DNA of 64,000 bases from Streptomyces sp. NBC_01451 (GCF_036227485.1 NZ_CP109479.1:6448001-6512000), one strand, 5' to 3'. Positions 35,217 through 46,088 are shown, counted from the stretch's first letter. Program-made: numbers and translations. The notes: generated by a model from the letters alone, not told the origin.

Positions 35217-35257
35217 TCGTGCCGGACCACCGGCAGGATCATCTTCAAGATCACCTT

Positions 35258-35286
35258 TTGGGGCGTGTACCGCCTGCGGCTAGTAT
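35258..35286 (+). promoter_or_regulatory. Candidate vegetative promoter of tig
   Basis: TTGGGG at 35258-35263, a 17-base spacer and TAGTAT at 35281-35286 resemble HrdB-type -35/-10 elements. A start near 35293 would give a leader of about 150 bases. Confidence 0.5.
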
Positions 35287-35445
35287 GCAAACTGCGCGCC
35301 CGTGTGTCTGCGTTGTTAACGTCCCTCAAGGGCCGCGAATCCGCTGAGGCTCTGCCGCGTCCGGCACTGGACAGTCGCCGGCACAGGACAATCAGCAGAA
35401 CCTTCGGTAGAACCCCAAGAAGTCAGCCCCCAAGGAGACCGAACC

Positions 35446-36858
35446 GTGAAGAGCGCCGTGGAGACCCTGAACCCGACCCGGGTTCGGCTCAGCATCGAGG
35501 TGCCCTTCGAGGAGCTCAAGGACAGCCTCGACGCGGCGTACAAGAAGATCAACCAGCAGGTCACGGTGAAGGGCTTCCGGAAGGGCAAGATCCCGGCCCG
35601 CATCATCGACCAGCGGTTCGGCCGCGGTGCGGTTCTGGAGGAGGCGGTCAACGACGCGCTCCCGAAGTTCTACACCGACGCGGTCAACGAGGCCGAGCTC
35701 AACGTCCTGGGCCAGCCCGAGGTCGACATCACGGAGTTGAAGGACGGCGAGACGCTGAACTTCACCGCCGAGGTCGACGTCCGCCCGACCATCGAGATCC
35801 CGGACTACTCCGGCATCGAGGTCGAGGTCGACGCGATCGAGGTCACCGAGGAGGACATCGACAAGTCGGTCGAGCAGCTCCGTGAGCGCTTCGCCGCCAC
35901 CTCCCCGGTCGAGCGTGCCGCCGAGGACGGCGACGTCGTGACGCTGGACCTGGAGGCCAAGGTCGACGGCGAGGTGCTGGAGGACGGCGTCGCGAGCGGC
36001 GTCTCCTACACCATCGGCTCCGGCGAGCTGCTCGAAGGCGTCGACGCCGCCGTCACGGGCCTGGAGGCCGGTGGCGAGGCCACCTTCACCTCCGAGCTCA
36101 AGGGCGGCTCGGCGGCCGGCAAGGAGGCCGAGGTCACCGTCAAGGTCACCCAGGTCGCCGCCCGCGAACTCCCGGCCCTGGACGACGAGTTCGCCCAGCT
36201 CGCCTCCGAGTTCGACACCCTGGAGGAGCTGCGCGCGGACAGCCGCAAGCGCCTCGAGAACATGAAGCAGTACGACCAGGCCACGCAGGCCCAGGAGCGC
36301 GTCCTGGAGAAGCTGCTGGAGCTCGTCGAGGTGCCCGTCCCCGAGAAGCTTCTCGAGGACGAGATCAACACCCGTAAGCACAACCTGGAGCACCACCAGC
36401 TCGGTCAGATGGGCCTCGACCTCGAGAAGTACCTCGAGATCCAGGGCAAGACGGCCGAGGAGTTCGACACCGAGACCAAGGAAGCCGCGGTCAAGGGCAT
36501 CAAGACCCAGTTCGTCCTCGACGAGCTGGTCAACAAGGAGAAGCTGAACGTCAACCAGGAGGAGCTCACCGAGCACCTCATGCGGCGCGCGGCCTCCTCC
36601 GGCATGTCCCCCGACCAGTTCGCCCAGGCGGTCGTCGAGGGCGGCCAGGTCCCGATGCTGGTCGGCGAGGTCGCCCGCGGCAAGGCCCTCGCGGTCGTCG
36701 TGGAGGCCGCCACGGTCAAGGACACCAACGGCGAGATCATCGACCTCGACGACGAGGAAGAGGACGAGACCACGGAGACGGCCGAGGCCGCCACCGAGGA
36801 GACCCCGGCCGCCGAGGCCGAGGCCGCCGAAGCCCCGGAGGAGAAGCCCGAGGCCTGA
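35446..36858 (+). CDS. tig: Trigger factor (ribosome-associated chaperone/PPIase)
   Basis: 470 residues from a GTG. The N-terminal ribosome-binding domain has the signature [10 protein letters not shown]; the FKBP-type PPIase domain (about 160-245) and helical C-terminal arms follow, and the end is an acidic Glu/Ala-rich tail, usual in Streptomyces. It binds nascent chains at the ribosome exit. It sits just upstream of clpP1P2-clpX, the classic tig-clp arrangement. A TTCG-loop hairpin follows. Confidence 0.96.
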   Translation: MKSAVETLNPTRVRLSIEVPFEELKDSLDAAYKKINQQVTVKGFRKGKIPARIIDQRFGRGAVLEEAVNDALPKFYTDAVNEAELNVLGQPEVDITELKDGETLNFTAEVDVRPTIEIPDYSGIEVEVDAIEVTEEDIDKSVEQLRERFAATSPVERAAEDGDVVTLDLEAKVDGEVLEDGVASGVSYTIGSGELLEGVDAAVTGLEAGGEATFTSELKGGSAAGKEAEVTVKVTQVAARELPALDDEFAQLASEFDTLEELRADSRKRLENMKQYDQATQAQERVLEKLLELVEVPVPEKLLEDEINTRKHNLEHHQLGQMGLDLEKYLEIQGKTAEEFDTETKEAAVKGIKTQFVLDELVNKEKLNVNQEELTEHLMRRAASSGMSPDQFAQAVVEGGQVPMLVGEVARGKALAVVVEAATVKDTNGEIIDLDDEEEDETTETAEAATEETPAAEAEAAEAPEEKPEA

Positions 36859-36889
36859 AAACCCCGGCACCTCTGAAACACCCATAAGG

Positions 36890-36922
36890 CGGGCCCCCGG
36901 GACTTCGGTCCCCGGGGGCCCG
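36890..36922. terminator. Terminator of tig
   Basis: 14-bp GC stem with one bulged C (36890-36903 with 36908-36922) and a TTCG tetraloop. Confidence 0.8.
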
Positions 36923-36944
36923 TTGCCGTCCGCGCCCACGGGGA

Positions 36945-37056
36945 CGCGCCCCATAGGGGCGCGGGGAACTGCGCGACAAGCCACGACGGACCAGCACCCG
37001 ACCACTCCCGGCGGAGCCACGGCGAGAGGCGGCAGGGGGCCCGGGGCGCAGCCCCG
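36945..37056. repeat. Two dispersed palindromic repeats in the tig-clpP1 gap
   Basis: 36945-36963 is an 8-bp hairpin that leads into GCGGGGAACTGCGCGACAAG, the same core as near 12143, 44489 and (reversed) 53720. 37034-37056 holds CCCGGGGCGCAGCCCC, a cousin of 19582-19605. The rest of the 441-bp tig-clpP1 gap holds the tig terminator, the ClgR-like box and the clpP1 leader, with no convincing gene. Confidence 0.7.
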
Positions 37057-37127
37057 CGACGCTCACCACAACCCCGGCCCCGACGCAGTCGACCCCCGCT
37101 GGAAACCCTGCTCAACCCAGCGGAGCG

Positions 37128-37145
37128 CATGCGCTCACAGCGAAC
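37128..37145. promoter_or_regulatory. Candidate ClgR operator upstream of clpP1
   Basis: The minus strand reads GTTCGCTGTGAGCG (complement of 37132-37145), matching the GTTCGC-N5-GCG form I recall for the actinobacterial protease activator ClgR. It lies about 155 bases before the clpP1 start. The consensus is from memory. Confidence 0.5.
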
Positions 37146-37299
37146 AGTTCCTTTCCCGGGATTCCCCGGAGGGACCCGCGCGTTAGGGTCCATGAATACG
37201 AGGGCAGGGGAGTCCCCGAAAACGGCCGGACAGCCCCACGCCCCGGCAGAACACGTGAGACGGCCCGGCGCCGTCGTAATACGAGCAGGTGGATACGAC

Positions 37300-37920
37300 G
37301 TGACGAATCTGATGCCTTCCGCCGCCGGCGAGCCTTCCATCGGCGGTGGCCTCGGCGACCAGGTCTACAACCGGCTGCTCAACGAGCGGATCATCTTCCT
37401 CGGCCAGCCGGTCGACGACGACATCGCGAACAAGATCACCGCGCAGCTGCTGCTCCTCGCCGCCGCTGACCCGGACAAGGACATCAACCTCTACATCAAC
37501 AGCCCGGGCGGTTCGATCACGGCCGGCATGGCGATCTACGACACCATGCAGTTCATCAAGAACGACGTGATGACCATCGCCATGGGTCTCGCGGCGTCCA
37601 TGGGCCAGTTCCTGCTCAGCGCCGGTACGCCCGGCAAGCGCTTCGCCCTGCCGAACGCCGAGATCCTGATCCACCAGCCCTCCGCGGGCCTCGCGGGTTC
37701 GGCCTCGGACATCAAGATCCACGCCGAGCGGCTGCTGCACACCAAGAAGCGCATGGCCGAGCTCACCTCGCAGCACACGGGCCAGACCGTCGAGCAGGTC
37801 ACCCGGGACTCGGACCGCGACCGCTGGTTCGACCCCGAGGAGGCCAAGGCGTACGGCCTCATCGACGACGTCATCGCCACGGCCGCAGGCATCCCGGGCG
37901 GCGGCGGCACAGGGGTGTAA
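37300..37920 (+). CDS. clpP1: ATP-dependent Clp protease proteolytic subunit 1
   Basis: 206 residues from the GTG at 37300 (AGGTGGA upstream), giving the usual start [10 protein letters not shown]. An in-frame ATG at 37192 would add 36 unlikely residues. Triad: Ser100 (GLAASMGQ), His125 (LIHQP) and Asp174 (DRDRW). ClpP1 assembles with ClpP2 into the barrel that degrades proteins fed by ClpX or ClpC. It is followed 49 bases later by clpP2. ClgR control is suggested by the upstream box. Confidence 0.94.
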   Translation: MTNLMPSAAGEPSIGGGLGDQVYNRLLNERIIFLGQPVDDDIANKITAQLLLLAAADPDKDINLYINSPGGSITAGMAIYDTMQFIKNDVMTIAMGLAASMGQFLLSAGTPGKRFALPNAEILIHQPSAGLAGSASDIKIHAERLLHTKKRMAELTSQHTGQTVEQVTRDSDRDRWFDPEEAKAYGLIDDVIATAAGIPGGGGTGV

Positions 37921-37969
37921 GGCCCCCAACGCCCTCCAGCCCCCGCCTAAGCCCCTTTCAGGAGACACC

Positions 37970-38668
37970 GTGAACGACTTCCCCGGCAGCGGCCTCTACG
38001 ACCGTACAAGGGCCGCCCAGGCCGCCCAGGCGGAGTACACCGGCCCCGCCGCCGAATCCCGCTACGTCATCCCGCGCTTCGTCGAGCGCACCTCGCAGGG
38101 CGTGCGCGAGTACGACCCGTACGCGAAGCTCTTCGAGGAGCGCGTGATCTTCCTCGGCGTGCAGATCGACGACGCCTCCGCCAACGACGTCATGGCGCAG
38201 CTGCTGTGCCTGGAGTCGATGGACCCCGACCGGGACATCTCGGTCTACATCAACAGCCCCGGTGGCTCGTTCACGGCCCTCACGGCCATTTACGACACGA
38301 TGCAGTTCGTGAAGCCGGACGTCCAGACGGTCTGCATGGGCCAGGCGGCCTCCGCCGCCGCGATCCTCCTCGCGGCCGGTACGCCGGGCAAGCGCATGGC
38401 GCTGCCCAACGCGCGCGTGCTGATCCACCAGCCGTACAGCGAGACCGGCCGCGGGCAGGTCTCCGACCTGGAGATCGCGGCCAACGAGATCCTCCGGATG
38501 CGTGCCCAGCTGGAGGACATGCTGGCCAGGCACTCCACCACGCCGATCGAGAAGATCCGCGAGGACATCGAGCGCGACAAGATCCTCACGGCCGAGGACG
38601 CGCTGGCCTACGGCCTGATCGACCAGATCATTTCCACTCGGAAAATGAACAACGCCAGCGTCCGCTGA
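37970..38668 (+). CDS. clpP2: ATP-dependent Clp protease proteolytic subunit 2
   Basis: 232 residues from a GTG. Triad: Ser128 (GQAASAAA), His153 (LIHQP) and Asp203 (ERDKI). The long N-terminal extension (about 1-50) compared with ClpP1 is usual for actinobacterial ClpP2 and may be trimmed. Partner of ClpP1, with which it forms the mixed two-ring protease. Confidence 0.95.
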   Translation: MNDFPGSGLYDRTRAAQAAQAEYTGPAAESRYVIPRFVERTSQGVREYDPYAKLFEERVIFLGVQIDDASANDVMAQLLCLESMDPDRDISVYINSPGGSFTALTAIYDTMQFVKPDVQTVCMGQAASAAAILLAAGTPGKRMALPNARVLIHQPYSETGRGQVSDLEIAANEILRMRAQLEDMLARHSTTPIEKIREDIERDKILTAEDALAYGLIDQIISTRKMNNASVR

Positions 38669-38851
38669 CGTACTGGTGGACGCAGAAGCTGTGGCGTCTG
38701 CCGCCCCTTGGCACGGTTTGACTCGGAGCACGACAAAGTGAACCGCGCCAAGGGGGGCCCGAACGAGGGGCCCGGCAAGGTACCGTCGGACATAAGGCAG
38801 CACCAGGAGTCGCTGGACCTAGGCGTCTCCCAGGCGAAGGGGAAGCACACC

Positions 38852-40138
38852 GTGGCACGCATCGGTGACGGCGGCGATCTGCTCAAGTGCTCGTTCTGTG
38901 GCAAGAGCCAGAAGCAGGTCAAAAAGCTCATCGCAGGCCCCGGTGTGTACATCTGCGACGAGTGCATCGATCTCTGCAACGAGATCATCGAGGAAGAACT
39001 CGCGGAGACGAGTGAGGTCAGGTGGGAGGAACTCCCCAAGCCTCGCGAGATCTACGAGTTCCTCGAGGGGTACGTAGTCGGTCAGGAGTCGGCCAAGAAG
39101 GCCCTGTCCGTCGCGGTGTACAACCACTACAAGCGGGTCCAGGCCGGTGAGAACAGCGGCGGTCAAAGCCGTGAGGACGCCATCGAGTTGGCGAAGTCGA
39201 ACATCCTCCTGCTGGGCCCCACGGGCTCGGGCAAGACCCTCCTCGCGCAGACACTGGCGCGCATGCTGAACGTCCCGTTCGCCATCGCCGACGCGACGGC
39301 GCTGACGGAGGCGGGGTATGTCGGCGAGGACGTCGAGAACATCCTGTTGAAGCTGATCCAGGCGGCGGACTACGACGTCAAGAAGGCCGAAACCGGAATC
39401 ATCTACATCGACGAGATCGACAAGGTCGCGCGGAAGAGTGAAAACCCGTCGATCACGCGTGACGTGTCCGGCGAGGGCGTCCAGCAGGCTCTGCTGAAGA
39501 TCCTCGAAGGCACGACGGCCTCGGTCCCGCCGCAGGGCGGACGCAAGCACCCGCACCAGGAGTTCATCCAGATCGACACGACGAACGTCCTGTTCATCGT
39601 GGGTGGTGCCTTCGCCGGCCTGGAGAAGCTCATCGAGTCGAGGGCGGGCGCCAAGGGCATCGGCTTCGGCGCGACGATCCGCTCCAAGCGCGAGATGGAG
39701 AACAAGGACCAGTTCGAGGCGGTCATGCCCGAGGACCTGGTGAAGTTCGGGATGATCCCGGAGTTCATCGGCCGCCTCCCCGTGATCACCTCGGTCCACA
39801 ACCTGGACCGCAAGGCGCTCCTGCAGATCCTGGTGGAGCCGCGCAACGCCCTCGTCAAGCAGTACCAGCGCCTCTTCGAACTCGACGGTGTGGAGCTGGA
39901 CTTCGAGCGCGAGGCCCTGGAGGCCATCGCCGACCAGGCGATCCTGCGCCAGACCGGCGCCCGTGGCCTGCGCGCCATCATGGAGGAGGTCCTCCAGGCG
40001 GTGATGTACGAGGTCCCGTCCCGCAAGGACGTGGCCCGGGTCGTCATCACGGCGGACGTCGTCCTGTCGAACGTGAACCCGACCCTGATCCCGAGGGACG
40101 CGCGCGGGCGCGGCCCGGGGGAGCAGAAGACGGCATAG
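38852..40138 (+). CDS. clpX: ATP-dependent Clp protease ATPase subunit ClpX
   Basis: 428 residues from the GTG at 38852 (AAGGGGAA upstream), the usual start [12 protein letters not shown]. The zinc domain has Cys13, Cys16, Cys35 and Cys38. The AAA+ core shows [17 protein letters not shown], an arginine-finger region and the ClpP-binding IGF loop in AKGIGFGA. It unfolds substrates and passes them into ClpP1P2. The clpP2-clpX gap is 183 bp and could hold its own promoter. Confidence 0.96.
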   Translation: MARIGDGGDLLKCSFCGKSQKQVKKLIAGPGVYICDECIDLCNEIIEEELAETSEVRWEELPKPREIYEFLEGYVVGQESAKKALSVAVYNHYKRVQAGENSGGQSREDAIELAKSNILLLGPTGSGKTLLAQTLARMLNVPFAIADATALTEAGYVGEDVENILLKLIQAADYDVKKAETGIIYIDEIDKVARKSENPSITRDVSGEGVQQALLKILEGTTASVPPQGGRKHPHQEFIQIDTTNVLFIVGGAFAGLEKLIESRAGAKGIGFGATIRSKREMENKDQFEAVMPEDLVKFGMIPEFIGRLPVITSVHNLDRKALLQILVEPRNALVKQYQRLFELDGVELDFEREALEAIADQAILRQTGARGLRAIMEEVLQAVMYEVPSRKDVARVVITADVVLSNVNPTLIPRDARGRGPGEQKTA

Positions 40139-40153
40139 ACGGTTCTGGTACCT

Positions 40154-40197
40154 CACACAGGGGGCGCCCGGCGATATCGCCGGGCGCCCCCTGTGTG
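40154..40197. terminator. Terminator of clpX
   Basis: Perfect 22-bp palindrome (40154-40175 with 40176-40197) followed by a T-rich tract. Confidence 0.8.
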
Positions 40198-40224
40198 CTT
40201 GTTTCCTTGTTTCCTTGTTTCCTT
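40198..40224. repeat. 8-bp tandem repeat
   Basis: Three copies of CTTGTTTC (40198-40221) plus CTT, an unusual T-rich tract in this GC-rich sequence, immediately after the clpX hairpin. Confidence 0.75.
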
Positions 40225-40323
40225 CGTGTCCTGAGGCCGGGGCCGGTCGGTCCGTGATGTTGTGGACCAACAGCATCGGCCGCCTCTCCGAGGGGCTGGT
40301 GCCAGTGGAACGGGGCTCCAGTA

Positions 40324-40602
40324 ATGAAGACGAAGCGCGTCCTGGCGACGATGGGTGTTGTCGTGGCGGCGGGGATCGTGCCGCTCACCACGGCTTCACC
40401 GGCCTCGGCCACGGTCGTCCAGTGCGTCGGCGTGGTCCACGGTTACGGATACGTCGTCGGCCCGAAGGTGACAACCGCTTGTACGTACAAGCCGCTGCCC
40501 AACCCACTGGGATCGGATTTTCCGAATCCGACCTGCGTGACCATGCTCGTCCAGCTGGGAATCACGAGCAGCAGGGCGAACACGGCCTGTTCCTGGGCCT
40601 GA
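40324..40602 (+). CDS. Small secreted Cys-containing protein
   Basis: 92 residues: a signal peptide with basic MKTKR and hydrophobic core, likely cleaved after SPASA, then about 63 residues with four Cys (CVGVV, ACTYK, TCVTM, ACSWA), which could form two disulfide bonds. No family recognised. It stands alone between clpX and a convergent membrane protein gene. Confidence 0.65.
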   Translation: MKTKRVLATMGVVVAAGIVPLTTASPASATVVQCVGVVHGYGYVVGPKVTTACTYKPLPNPLGSDFPNPTCVTMLVQLGITSSRANTACSWA

Positions 40603-40655
40603 CGCCCGACGTCTGATGTCTGGAACCCGACGGGTTACCGCTGTGACGGTGGTGG

Positions 40656-41657
40656 CTACGCCTTGACGCGGACGTCGTTGCGGATCTTGGCCGCCAGGGA
40701 GGCGGTGTCGTCGATCGACCCGCCGCCGCTGATGAGTTCGGCGTAGCTGAAGGCCGTGACCACGGCGACGGTGCTGTGGTCGCCCCAGATGCACATCGGC
40801 ATCTTGAGGGTCTTCGCGGTGTCCGTGGCCGACGTGTCGTTGTTCGTGATCTCGGCCACCTGGCACTTCATGATGCCGTTGGAGAAACCGGTCGGCGTCA
40901 CCTGTTCCGGGCTGCCGATCATCTTCCCGGTCGTGTCGTCGCCGCTCTGGTTCTTCTCGGACTCGGTCTTCAGCTTGGCGAACATGGCGTCGACGACGGC
41001 CTCCGGGTCGTCGATGGTGCCGTAAGCACCGCTGAAGGACAGGTTCTTCACGGTCAGGCCCGATCCCTGCTCATAGCCCGCGCTGACGTCCTTCGGGTTC
41101 TGCACGCCCCACTTCTCGAAGTCCGCCTTGTCCTCGGAGGTCATCCCGTCCGAGGCATCGGCGCCGTCCGACTTCTTGTACGTGTCGTCGACCACGGTCG
41201 CCGGCGTCGTCAGCTTGTGCGCGCCGTCGTCGGCGATGTCGGAGCCGCTGCCCGAACCGCCGCCCAGCACGAAGTACGCCCCCACGGCGATGGCGGCCAC
41301 GGCGGCCACCGCCCCGAGGATGATCCCCGTCTTCTTCCTGCCCCCGCTCGGCGCCGGCGGCTGCGGAACCCCGTAAGGGGCCTGGCCGTACGGCGGCTGC
41401 TGGCCGTACGGGTTGGGGGCACCCTGTGGGGCCTGCTGCGGATAGCCGTAACCGGGCTGCGGGGGAGCCTGCTGCGGATAGCCGTAGCCCGGCTGCGGAG
41501 GCGCCTGCTGGGGGTAGCCGTAACCCGGCTGGGGAGCCGTCGGAGGGGCCTGGGGTACCTGGGGCGGCTGGCCGTAGGGACCCGGCTGGGCCGGCTGCCC
41601 GTACGGTCCGGGCTGCTGGGGCGGTCCGCCGTACGGGCCCGGCTGGTTGTGGCTCAT
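40656..41657 (-). CDS. Pro/Gly/Tyr-repeat membrane-anchored protein
   Basis: 333 residues from the ATG at 41657 (AGGGGAA upstream). Residues 1-105 are rich in Pro, Gly, Tyr and Gln, including three exact 12-residue repeats (QPGYGYPQQAPP type, 43-78). There is a membrane helix at about 110-131, then a Gly/Ser linker and an extracytoplasmic domain (about 145-333) with one Cys pair (KCQVAEI, MCIWGD). Such PGY-rich heads are common in Streptomyces membrane proteins. The outer domain recalls secreted DUF-type actinobacterial proteins; function unknown. Confidence 0.75.
   Translation of the reverse strand: MSHNQPGPYGGPPQQPGPYGQPAQPGPYGQPPQVPQAPPTAPQPGYGYPQQAPPQPGYGYPQQAPPQPGYGYPQQAPQGAPNPYGQQPPYGQAPYGVPQPPAPSGGRKKTGIILGAVAAVAAIAVGAYFVLGGGSGSGSDIADDGAHKLTTPATVVDDTYKKSDGADASDGMTSEDKADFEKWGVQNPKDVSAGYEQGSGLTVKNLSFSGAYGTIDDPEAVVDAMFAKLKTESEKNQSGDDTTGKMIGSPEQVTPTGFSNGIMKCQVAEITNNDTSATDTAKTLKMPMCIWGDHSTVAVVTAFSYAELISGGGSIDDTASLAAKIRNDVRVKA
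41424..41531. repeat. 36-bp in-frame tandem repeat (3 copies)
   Basis: Three tandem units encode QPGYGYPQQAPP (last copy ends APQ) in the Pro/Tyr-rich protein. Recombination in this stretch would change the protein by 12 residues at a time. Confidence 0.75.
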
Positions 41658-41793
41658 CTCTGGGTTCCCCTCCAGATGCTTATGTGTTCCTGACATCCTC
41701 GCGCAGGCCAGGAGTCCGAGTTGCCCCCGGTGTCCCACCGTTACGAAAGAAACGTGTTTCGGGACAGGGTCGTGACGCCTCTAAACTGACCGG

Positions 41794-44424
41794 GTGACCG
41801 AGAACGCTCAGCAGCAGCCAACAGCGCCCATCACCGAACTGCCGACCCAGTACGCGCCGGCCGAGGTAGAGGGGAAGCTGTACGAGCGCTGGGTGGACCG
41901 GGGTTACTTCGCCGCCGACGCGAAGAGCGACAAGCCCGCCTACACCATCGTCATCCCGCCGCCGAACGTCACGGGCTCCCTCCACCTGGGCCACGCCTTC
42001 CAGCACACGCTCATGGACGCCCTCACCCGCCGCAAGCGCATGCAGGGCTTCGAGTCGCTGTGGCTCCCCGGCATGGACCACGCCGGCATCGCCACCCAGA
42101 ACAAGGTCGAGCAGCAGCTTGCCGAGGAGGGCAAGTCGCGGCACGACCTGGGGCGCGAGGAGTTCGTCGAGCGGGTCTGGCAGTGGAAGGAGGAGTACGG
42201 CGGCAAGATCCTTGGGCAGATGCGGCGCCTGGGAGATGGCGTCGACTGGTCGCGCGAGCGGTTCACCATGGACGAGGGACTGTCCAAGGCGGTCCAGACG
42301 ATCTTCAAGAAGCTCTACGACGACGGCCTCATCTACCGTGCCGAGCGCATCATCAACTGGTGTCCGCGCTGTCTGACGGCGATCTCCGACATCGAGGTGG
42401 AGTACCAGGAGGACGCGGGCGAGCTCGTCTCGATCAGGTACGGCGAGGGCGAGGACAGCCTGGTCGTCGCCACCACCCGCGCCGAGACGATGCTCGGTGA
42501 CACCGCCGTCGCCGTCCACCCCGACGACGAGCGCTACAAGCACCTCGTCGGCAAGCAGATCAAGCTGCCGCTGACGGACCGTTCCATCCCGGTCGTCGCC
42601 GACACGCATGTCGACCCGGAGTTCGGCACGGGTGCCGTCAAGGTGACCCCGGCCCACGACCCGAACGACTTCGCCATCGGGCAGCGCCACAACCTGCCCA
42701 ACATGACGATCATGGACGAGCACGGTGTGATCACCGTCCACGGCCCGTTCCTCGGCCTGGACCGCTTCGAGGCCCGCTCCGCCGTCGTCGGCGCGCTGCG
42801 CGGACAGGGCAGGATCGTCGCCGAGAAGCGCCCGTACACGCACTCCGTCGGGCACTGCTCGCGCTGCTCCACCACCGTCGAGCCGCGCCTGTCCCTCCAG
42901 TGGTGGGTCAAGGTCGAGACGCTGGCCAAGGCCGCCGGTGACGCGGTCCGCGACGGCCGGGTCTCGATCCACCCCGAGGAGATGGCCAAGCGCTACTTCG
43001 ACTGGGTCGACAACCTCAACGACTGGTGCATCTCACGCCAGTTGTGGTGGGGCCACCGCATCCCGGTCTGGTACGGCCCGGACGGCGAGGTCGTCTGCGT
43101 CGGACCCGACGAGGAGCCTCCGGGCACCGAGGCCGAGGGCTGGAAGCAGGACACCGACGTCCTCGACACCTGGTTCTCCTCCGGCCTGTGGCCGTTCTCC
43201 ACCCTCGGCTGGCCCGAACAGACCCCGGACCTGGAGAAGTTCTACTCGACCGACGTCCTGCTCACCGGCCACGACATCATCTTCTTCTGGGTCGCCCGGA
43301 TGATGATGTTCGGCCTGTACGCCATGGACGGCGAGGCCCCGTTCAAGACCATCGCGCTGACCGGCCTGGTCCGCGACGAGCGCGGCAAGAAGATGTCGAA
43401 GTCCTTCGGCAACGTCGTCGACCCGCTGGACTGGATGGACAAGTACGGCTCCGACGCCGTCCGCTTCACCCTGGCCAAGGGCGCCAACCCCGGCACCGAC
43501 GTCCCGATCGGCGAGGACTGGGTCCAGGCGTCCAGCAAGTTCGCCAACAAGATCTGGAACGCCACCCGCTTCGCGCTGATGAACGGCGCCACCATCGAGG
43601 GTGAGCTCCCGGCCGCCGAGCGACTGACGGCGACCGACCGCTGGATCCTCTCCCGACTGAACAAGACGGTCGCGCAGGTCGACGCGTACTACGACGACTT
43701 CCAGTTCGCGAAGCTCAGCGACACGCTCTACCACTTCGCGTGGGACGAGGTCTTCGACTGGTACGTGGAGCTGTCGAAGACGACCTTCTTCGCGGGCGGC
43801 GAGCAGGCCAGGGTCTCCGGCCGGGTCCTCGGCGAGGTCATCGACGTCATGCTGCGGCTGCTCCACCCGGTCATCCCCTTCGTCACCGAGACGCTGTGGA
43901 CGACGCTGACCGGCCGTGAGTCCCTCGTCATCGCCGAGTGGCCGAGGGACAGCGGCTTCCGCGACGAGGCGGCCGAGACCGAGATCGGCACGGTCCAGGC
44001 TGTCGTCACCGAGGTCCGCCGCTTCCGCAAGGAGCAGGGCCTCCAGGACGGCCAGAAGGTCCCCGCCCGACTCACCCTCGACGGCACCGCGCTGGCCGCG
44101 CACGAGGCGGCCATCCGCCAGCTGCTGCGCCTCCAGCCGGAGGAGGACGGCTTCCACGCCACCGCGACCCTCCCGGTCGCCGGCGCCACGGTCGCCCTCG
44201 ACCTCTCCGGCACGATCGACGTCGAGGCGGAGCGCAAGCGCCTCGCGAAGGACCTGGCGGCGGCGCAGAAGGAACGGCAGCAGGCCGAGGCCAAGCTCGG
44301 CAACGAGGCGTTCCTGGCGAAGGCCCCGGACAACGTGGTCGACAAGATCCGGGGCCGCCTCACCAAGGCGGACGAGGACATCGCCCGCATCCAGGCCCAG
44401 CTGGACGGCCTGCCGCAGGTGTAG
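41794..44424 (+). CDS. valS: Valyl-tRNA synthetase
   Basis: 876 residues from a GTG. Class I signatures: [13 protein letters not shown] (HIGH motif) and KKMSKSFGN (KMSKS). The editing CP1 domain, the anticodon-binding domain and a C-terminal coiled coil ([17 protein letters not shown]) are present. It charges tRNA-Val and clears mischarged Thr. It is the first gene of a valS-folC-DUF4233-ndk series. No T-box leader is seen upstream. Confidence 0.97.
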   Translation: MTENAQQQPTAPITELPTQYAPAEVEGKLYERWVDRGYFAADAKSDKPAYTIVIPPPNVTGSLHLGHAFQHTLMDALTRRKRMQGFESLWLPGMDHAGIATQNKVEQQLAEEGKSRHDLGREEFVERVWQWKEEYGGKILGQMRRLGDGVDWSRERFTMDEGLSKAVQTIFKKLYDDGLIYRAERIINWCPRCLTAISDIEVEYQEDAGELVSIRYGEGEDSLVVATTRAETMLGDTAVAVHPDDERYKHLVGKQIKLPLTDRSIPVVADTHVDPEFGTGAVKVTPAHDPNDFAIGQRHNLPNMTIMDEHGVITVHGPFLGLDRFEARSAVVGALRGQGRIVAEKRPYTHSVGHCSRCSTTVEPRLSLQWWVKVETLAKAAGDAVRDGRVSIHPEEMAKRYFDWVDNLNDWCISRQLWWGHRIPVWYGPDGEVVCVGPDEEPPGTEAEGWKQDTDVLDTWFSSGLWPFSTLGWPEQTPDLEKFYSTDVLLTGHDIIFFWVARMMMFGLYAMDGEAPFKTIALTGLVRDERGKKMSKSFGNVVDPLDWMDKYGSDAVRFTLAKGANPGTDVPIGEDWVQASSKFANKIWNATRFALMNGATIEGELPAAERLTATDRWILSRLNKTVAQVDAYYDDFQFAKLSDTLYHFAWDEVFDWYVELSKTTFFAGGEQARVSGRVLGEVIDVMLRLLHPVIPFVTETLWTTLTGRESLVIAEWPRDSGFRDEAAETEIGTVQAVVTEVRRFRKEQGLQDGQKVPARLTLDGTALAAHEAAIRQLLRLQPEEDGFHATATLPVAGATVALDLSGTIDVEAERKRLAKDLAAAQKERQQAEAKLGNEAFLAKAPDNVVDKIRGRLTKADEDIARIQAQLDGLPQV

Positions 44425-44441
44425 GGAGTCCGTAGGGTGCG

Positions 44442-44475
44442 CAGGCCCCCGGGAACTTTGATCCCCGGGGGCCTG
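44442..44475. terminator. Terminator of valS
   Basis: 12-bp perfect stem (44442-44453 with 44464-44475) with a 10-base loop. Confidence 0.75.
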
Positions 44476-44477
44476 TT

Positions 44478-44521
44478 CGCGCCCGAAAGGGGCGCGGGGA
44501 ACTGCGCGACAAGCCACAACG
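44478..44521. repeat. Dispersed palindromic repeat copy
   Basis: A 7-bp hairpin (44478-44484 with 44490-44496) followed by GGGGAACTGCGCGACAAGCC, the same core as at 12143 and 36957. Confidence 0.7.
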
Positions 44522-44597
44522 AATCCGCACTCGCCGAACAAGCCCCACCACCCCACTCCGTAGGCACCCTGTCAGCCCCCGTCCGTAGACTGACCCC

Positions 44598-46088
44598 GTG
44601 AGCGACACCGACCCCTTCGACGACATCATCGACGCCGAGACCGACCGCGACCCCGACCTCGCGGTCATCGAGGCCGGCAGCCGCACCCTCCGTACCGCGG
44701 GCGGAGCCGCACCCGCATCCGCCGAGGTGCCGACCCGACCCCAGGACCCCGAGGTCGACAGGGCGCTGCGCGCGGTGGAGGCGGATCTCGCCACGCGCTG
44801 GGGCGAGACCAAGCTGGAGCCGTCCGTCAGCCGTATCGCCGCGCTGATGGACGTGCTGGGGGAACCGCAGCGCGCGTACCCGTCGATCCACATCACCGGC
44901 ACCAACGGCAAGACGTCCACCGCCCGCATGATCGAGACCCTCCTCGGTGCCTTCGACCTGCGCACCGGGCGGTACACCTCACCGCACGTCCAGTCGATCA
45001 CCGAGCGGATCACTCTCGACGGGGCGCCGATCTCCGCCGAGCGCTTCGTGGAGACGTACGACGACATCAAGGCGTACGTCGAGATGGTCGACGCCCAGCA
45101 GGAGTTCCGGCTCTCCTTCTTCGAGGTCCTGACCGGTATGGCGTACGCCGCCTTCGCCGACGCCCCGGTCGACGTGGCCGTCGTCGAGGTCGGGATGGGG
45201 GGCAGCTGGGACGCCACCAACGTGATCGACGCCGATGTGGCCGTCGTGACGCCCATCGATCTCGACCACACCGACCGGCTCGGCGGCACGACCGGTGAGA
45301 TCGCCGTCGAGAAGGGCGGCATCATCAAGCAGGACGCGACCGTCATCCTCGCCCAGCAGCCGGTCGACGCGGCCCAGGTGCTGCTGAAGAAGGCCGTCGA
45401 GGTGGACGCCACGGTGGCCAGGGAGGGCCTGGAGTTCGGGGTCGTGAGCAGGCAGGTCGCCGTGGGCGGCCAGATGGTGACGCTGCGCGGGCTCGGCGGG
45501 GAGTACGAGGAGATCTTCCTGCCGCTGCACGGCGGCTACCAGGCCCACAACGCGGCCGTCGCCCTCGCCGCTGTCGAGGCGTTCTTCGGCATCGGCACCC
45601 AGCGGCCCGAACCCCTCGACATCGACACCGTGCGCAAGGCGTTCGCCGCGGTGACGTCCCCGGGGCGGCTGGAGGTCGTACGCCGCTCTCCCACCGTCGT
45701 ACTCGACGCCGCGCACAATCCGGCGGGCGCACGGGCCACCGCCGAGGCCGTGGGCGAGGCCTTCGACTTCAGCCGGCTCATCGGCCTGGTCGGGGCGAGC
45801 GCTGACAAGAACGTACGCGGGGTGCTGGAGGCCTTCGAGCCGGTCTTCGCCGAGGTCGTGATCACGCAGAACTCCAGCCATCGCGCGATGGACGCCGACG
45901 AACTGGCCGCCATCGCCGTCGAGGTCTTCGGCGACGACCGGGTCCAGGTCGAGCCGCGCCTCGACGACGCCCTGGAGGCCGCCATCACCCTCGCCGAGGA
46001 GGACGGGGAGTTCTCCGGCGGCGGGGTGCTCGTCACCGGCTCCGTCATCACCGTCGGCGAGGCCCGACTGCTCCTGGGGAGGGGCTGA
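44598..46088 (+). CDS. folC: Bifunctional dihydrofolate synthase/folylpolyglutamate synthase
   Basis: 496 residues from a GTG. A ~60-residue acidic N-terminal extension precedes the Mur-ligase-like core. P-loop ITGTNGKTSTARMIE, the omega-loop region GRYTSPHVQSITERI, GMGGSWDATNV and the C-terminal domain with DAAHNPAGA are typical. It adds Glu to dihydropteroate and to folates. The next gene (DUF4233) starts six bases after the stop. Confidence 0.95.
   Translation: MSDTDPFDDIIDAETDRDPDLAVIEAGSRTLRTAGGAAPASAEVPTRPQDPEVDRALRAVEADLATRWGETKLEPSVSRIAALMDVLGEPQRAYPSIHITGTNGKTSTARMIETLLGAFDLRTGRYTSPHVQSITERITLDGAPISAERFVETYDDIKAYVEMVDAQQEFRLSFFEVLTGMAYAAFADAPVDVAVVEVGMGGSWDATNVIDADVAVVTPIDLDHTDRLGGTTGEIAVEKGGIIKQDATVILAQQPVDAAQVLLKKAVEVDATVAREGLEFGVVSRQVAVGGQMVTLRGLGGEYEEIFLPLHGGYQAHNAAVALAAVEAFFGIGTQRPEPLDIDTVRKAFAAVTSPGRLEVVRRSPTVVLDAAHNPAGARATAEAVGEAFDFSRLIGLVGASADKNVRGVLEAFEPVFAEVVITQNSSHRAMDADELAAIAVEVFGDDRVQVEPRLDDALEAAITLAEEDGEFSGGGVLVTGSVITVGEARLLLGRG

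Noticed and set aside
41658..41793. T-box or other riboswitch before valS
   Set aside because: The gap is only 136 bases and holds no specifier/antiterminator pattern that I can recognise.
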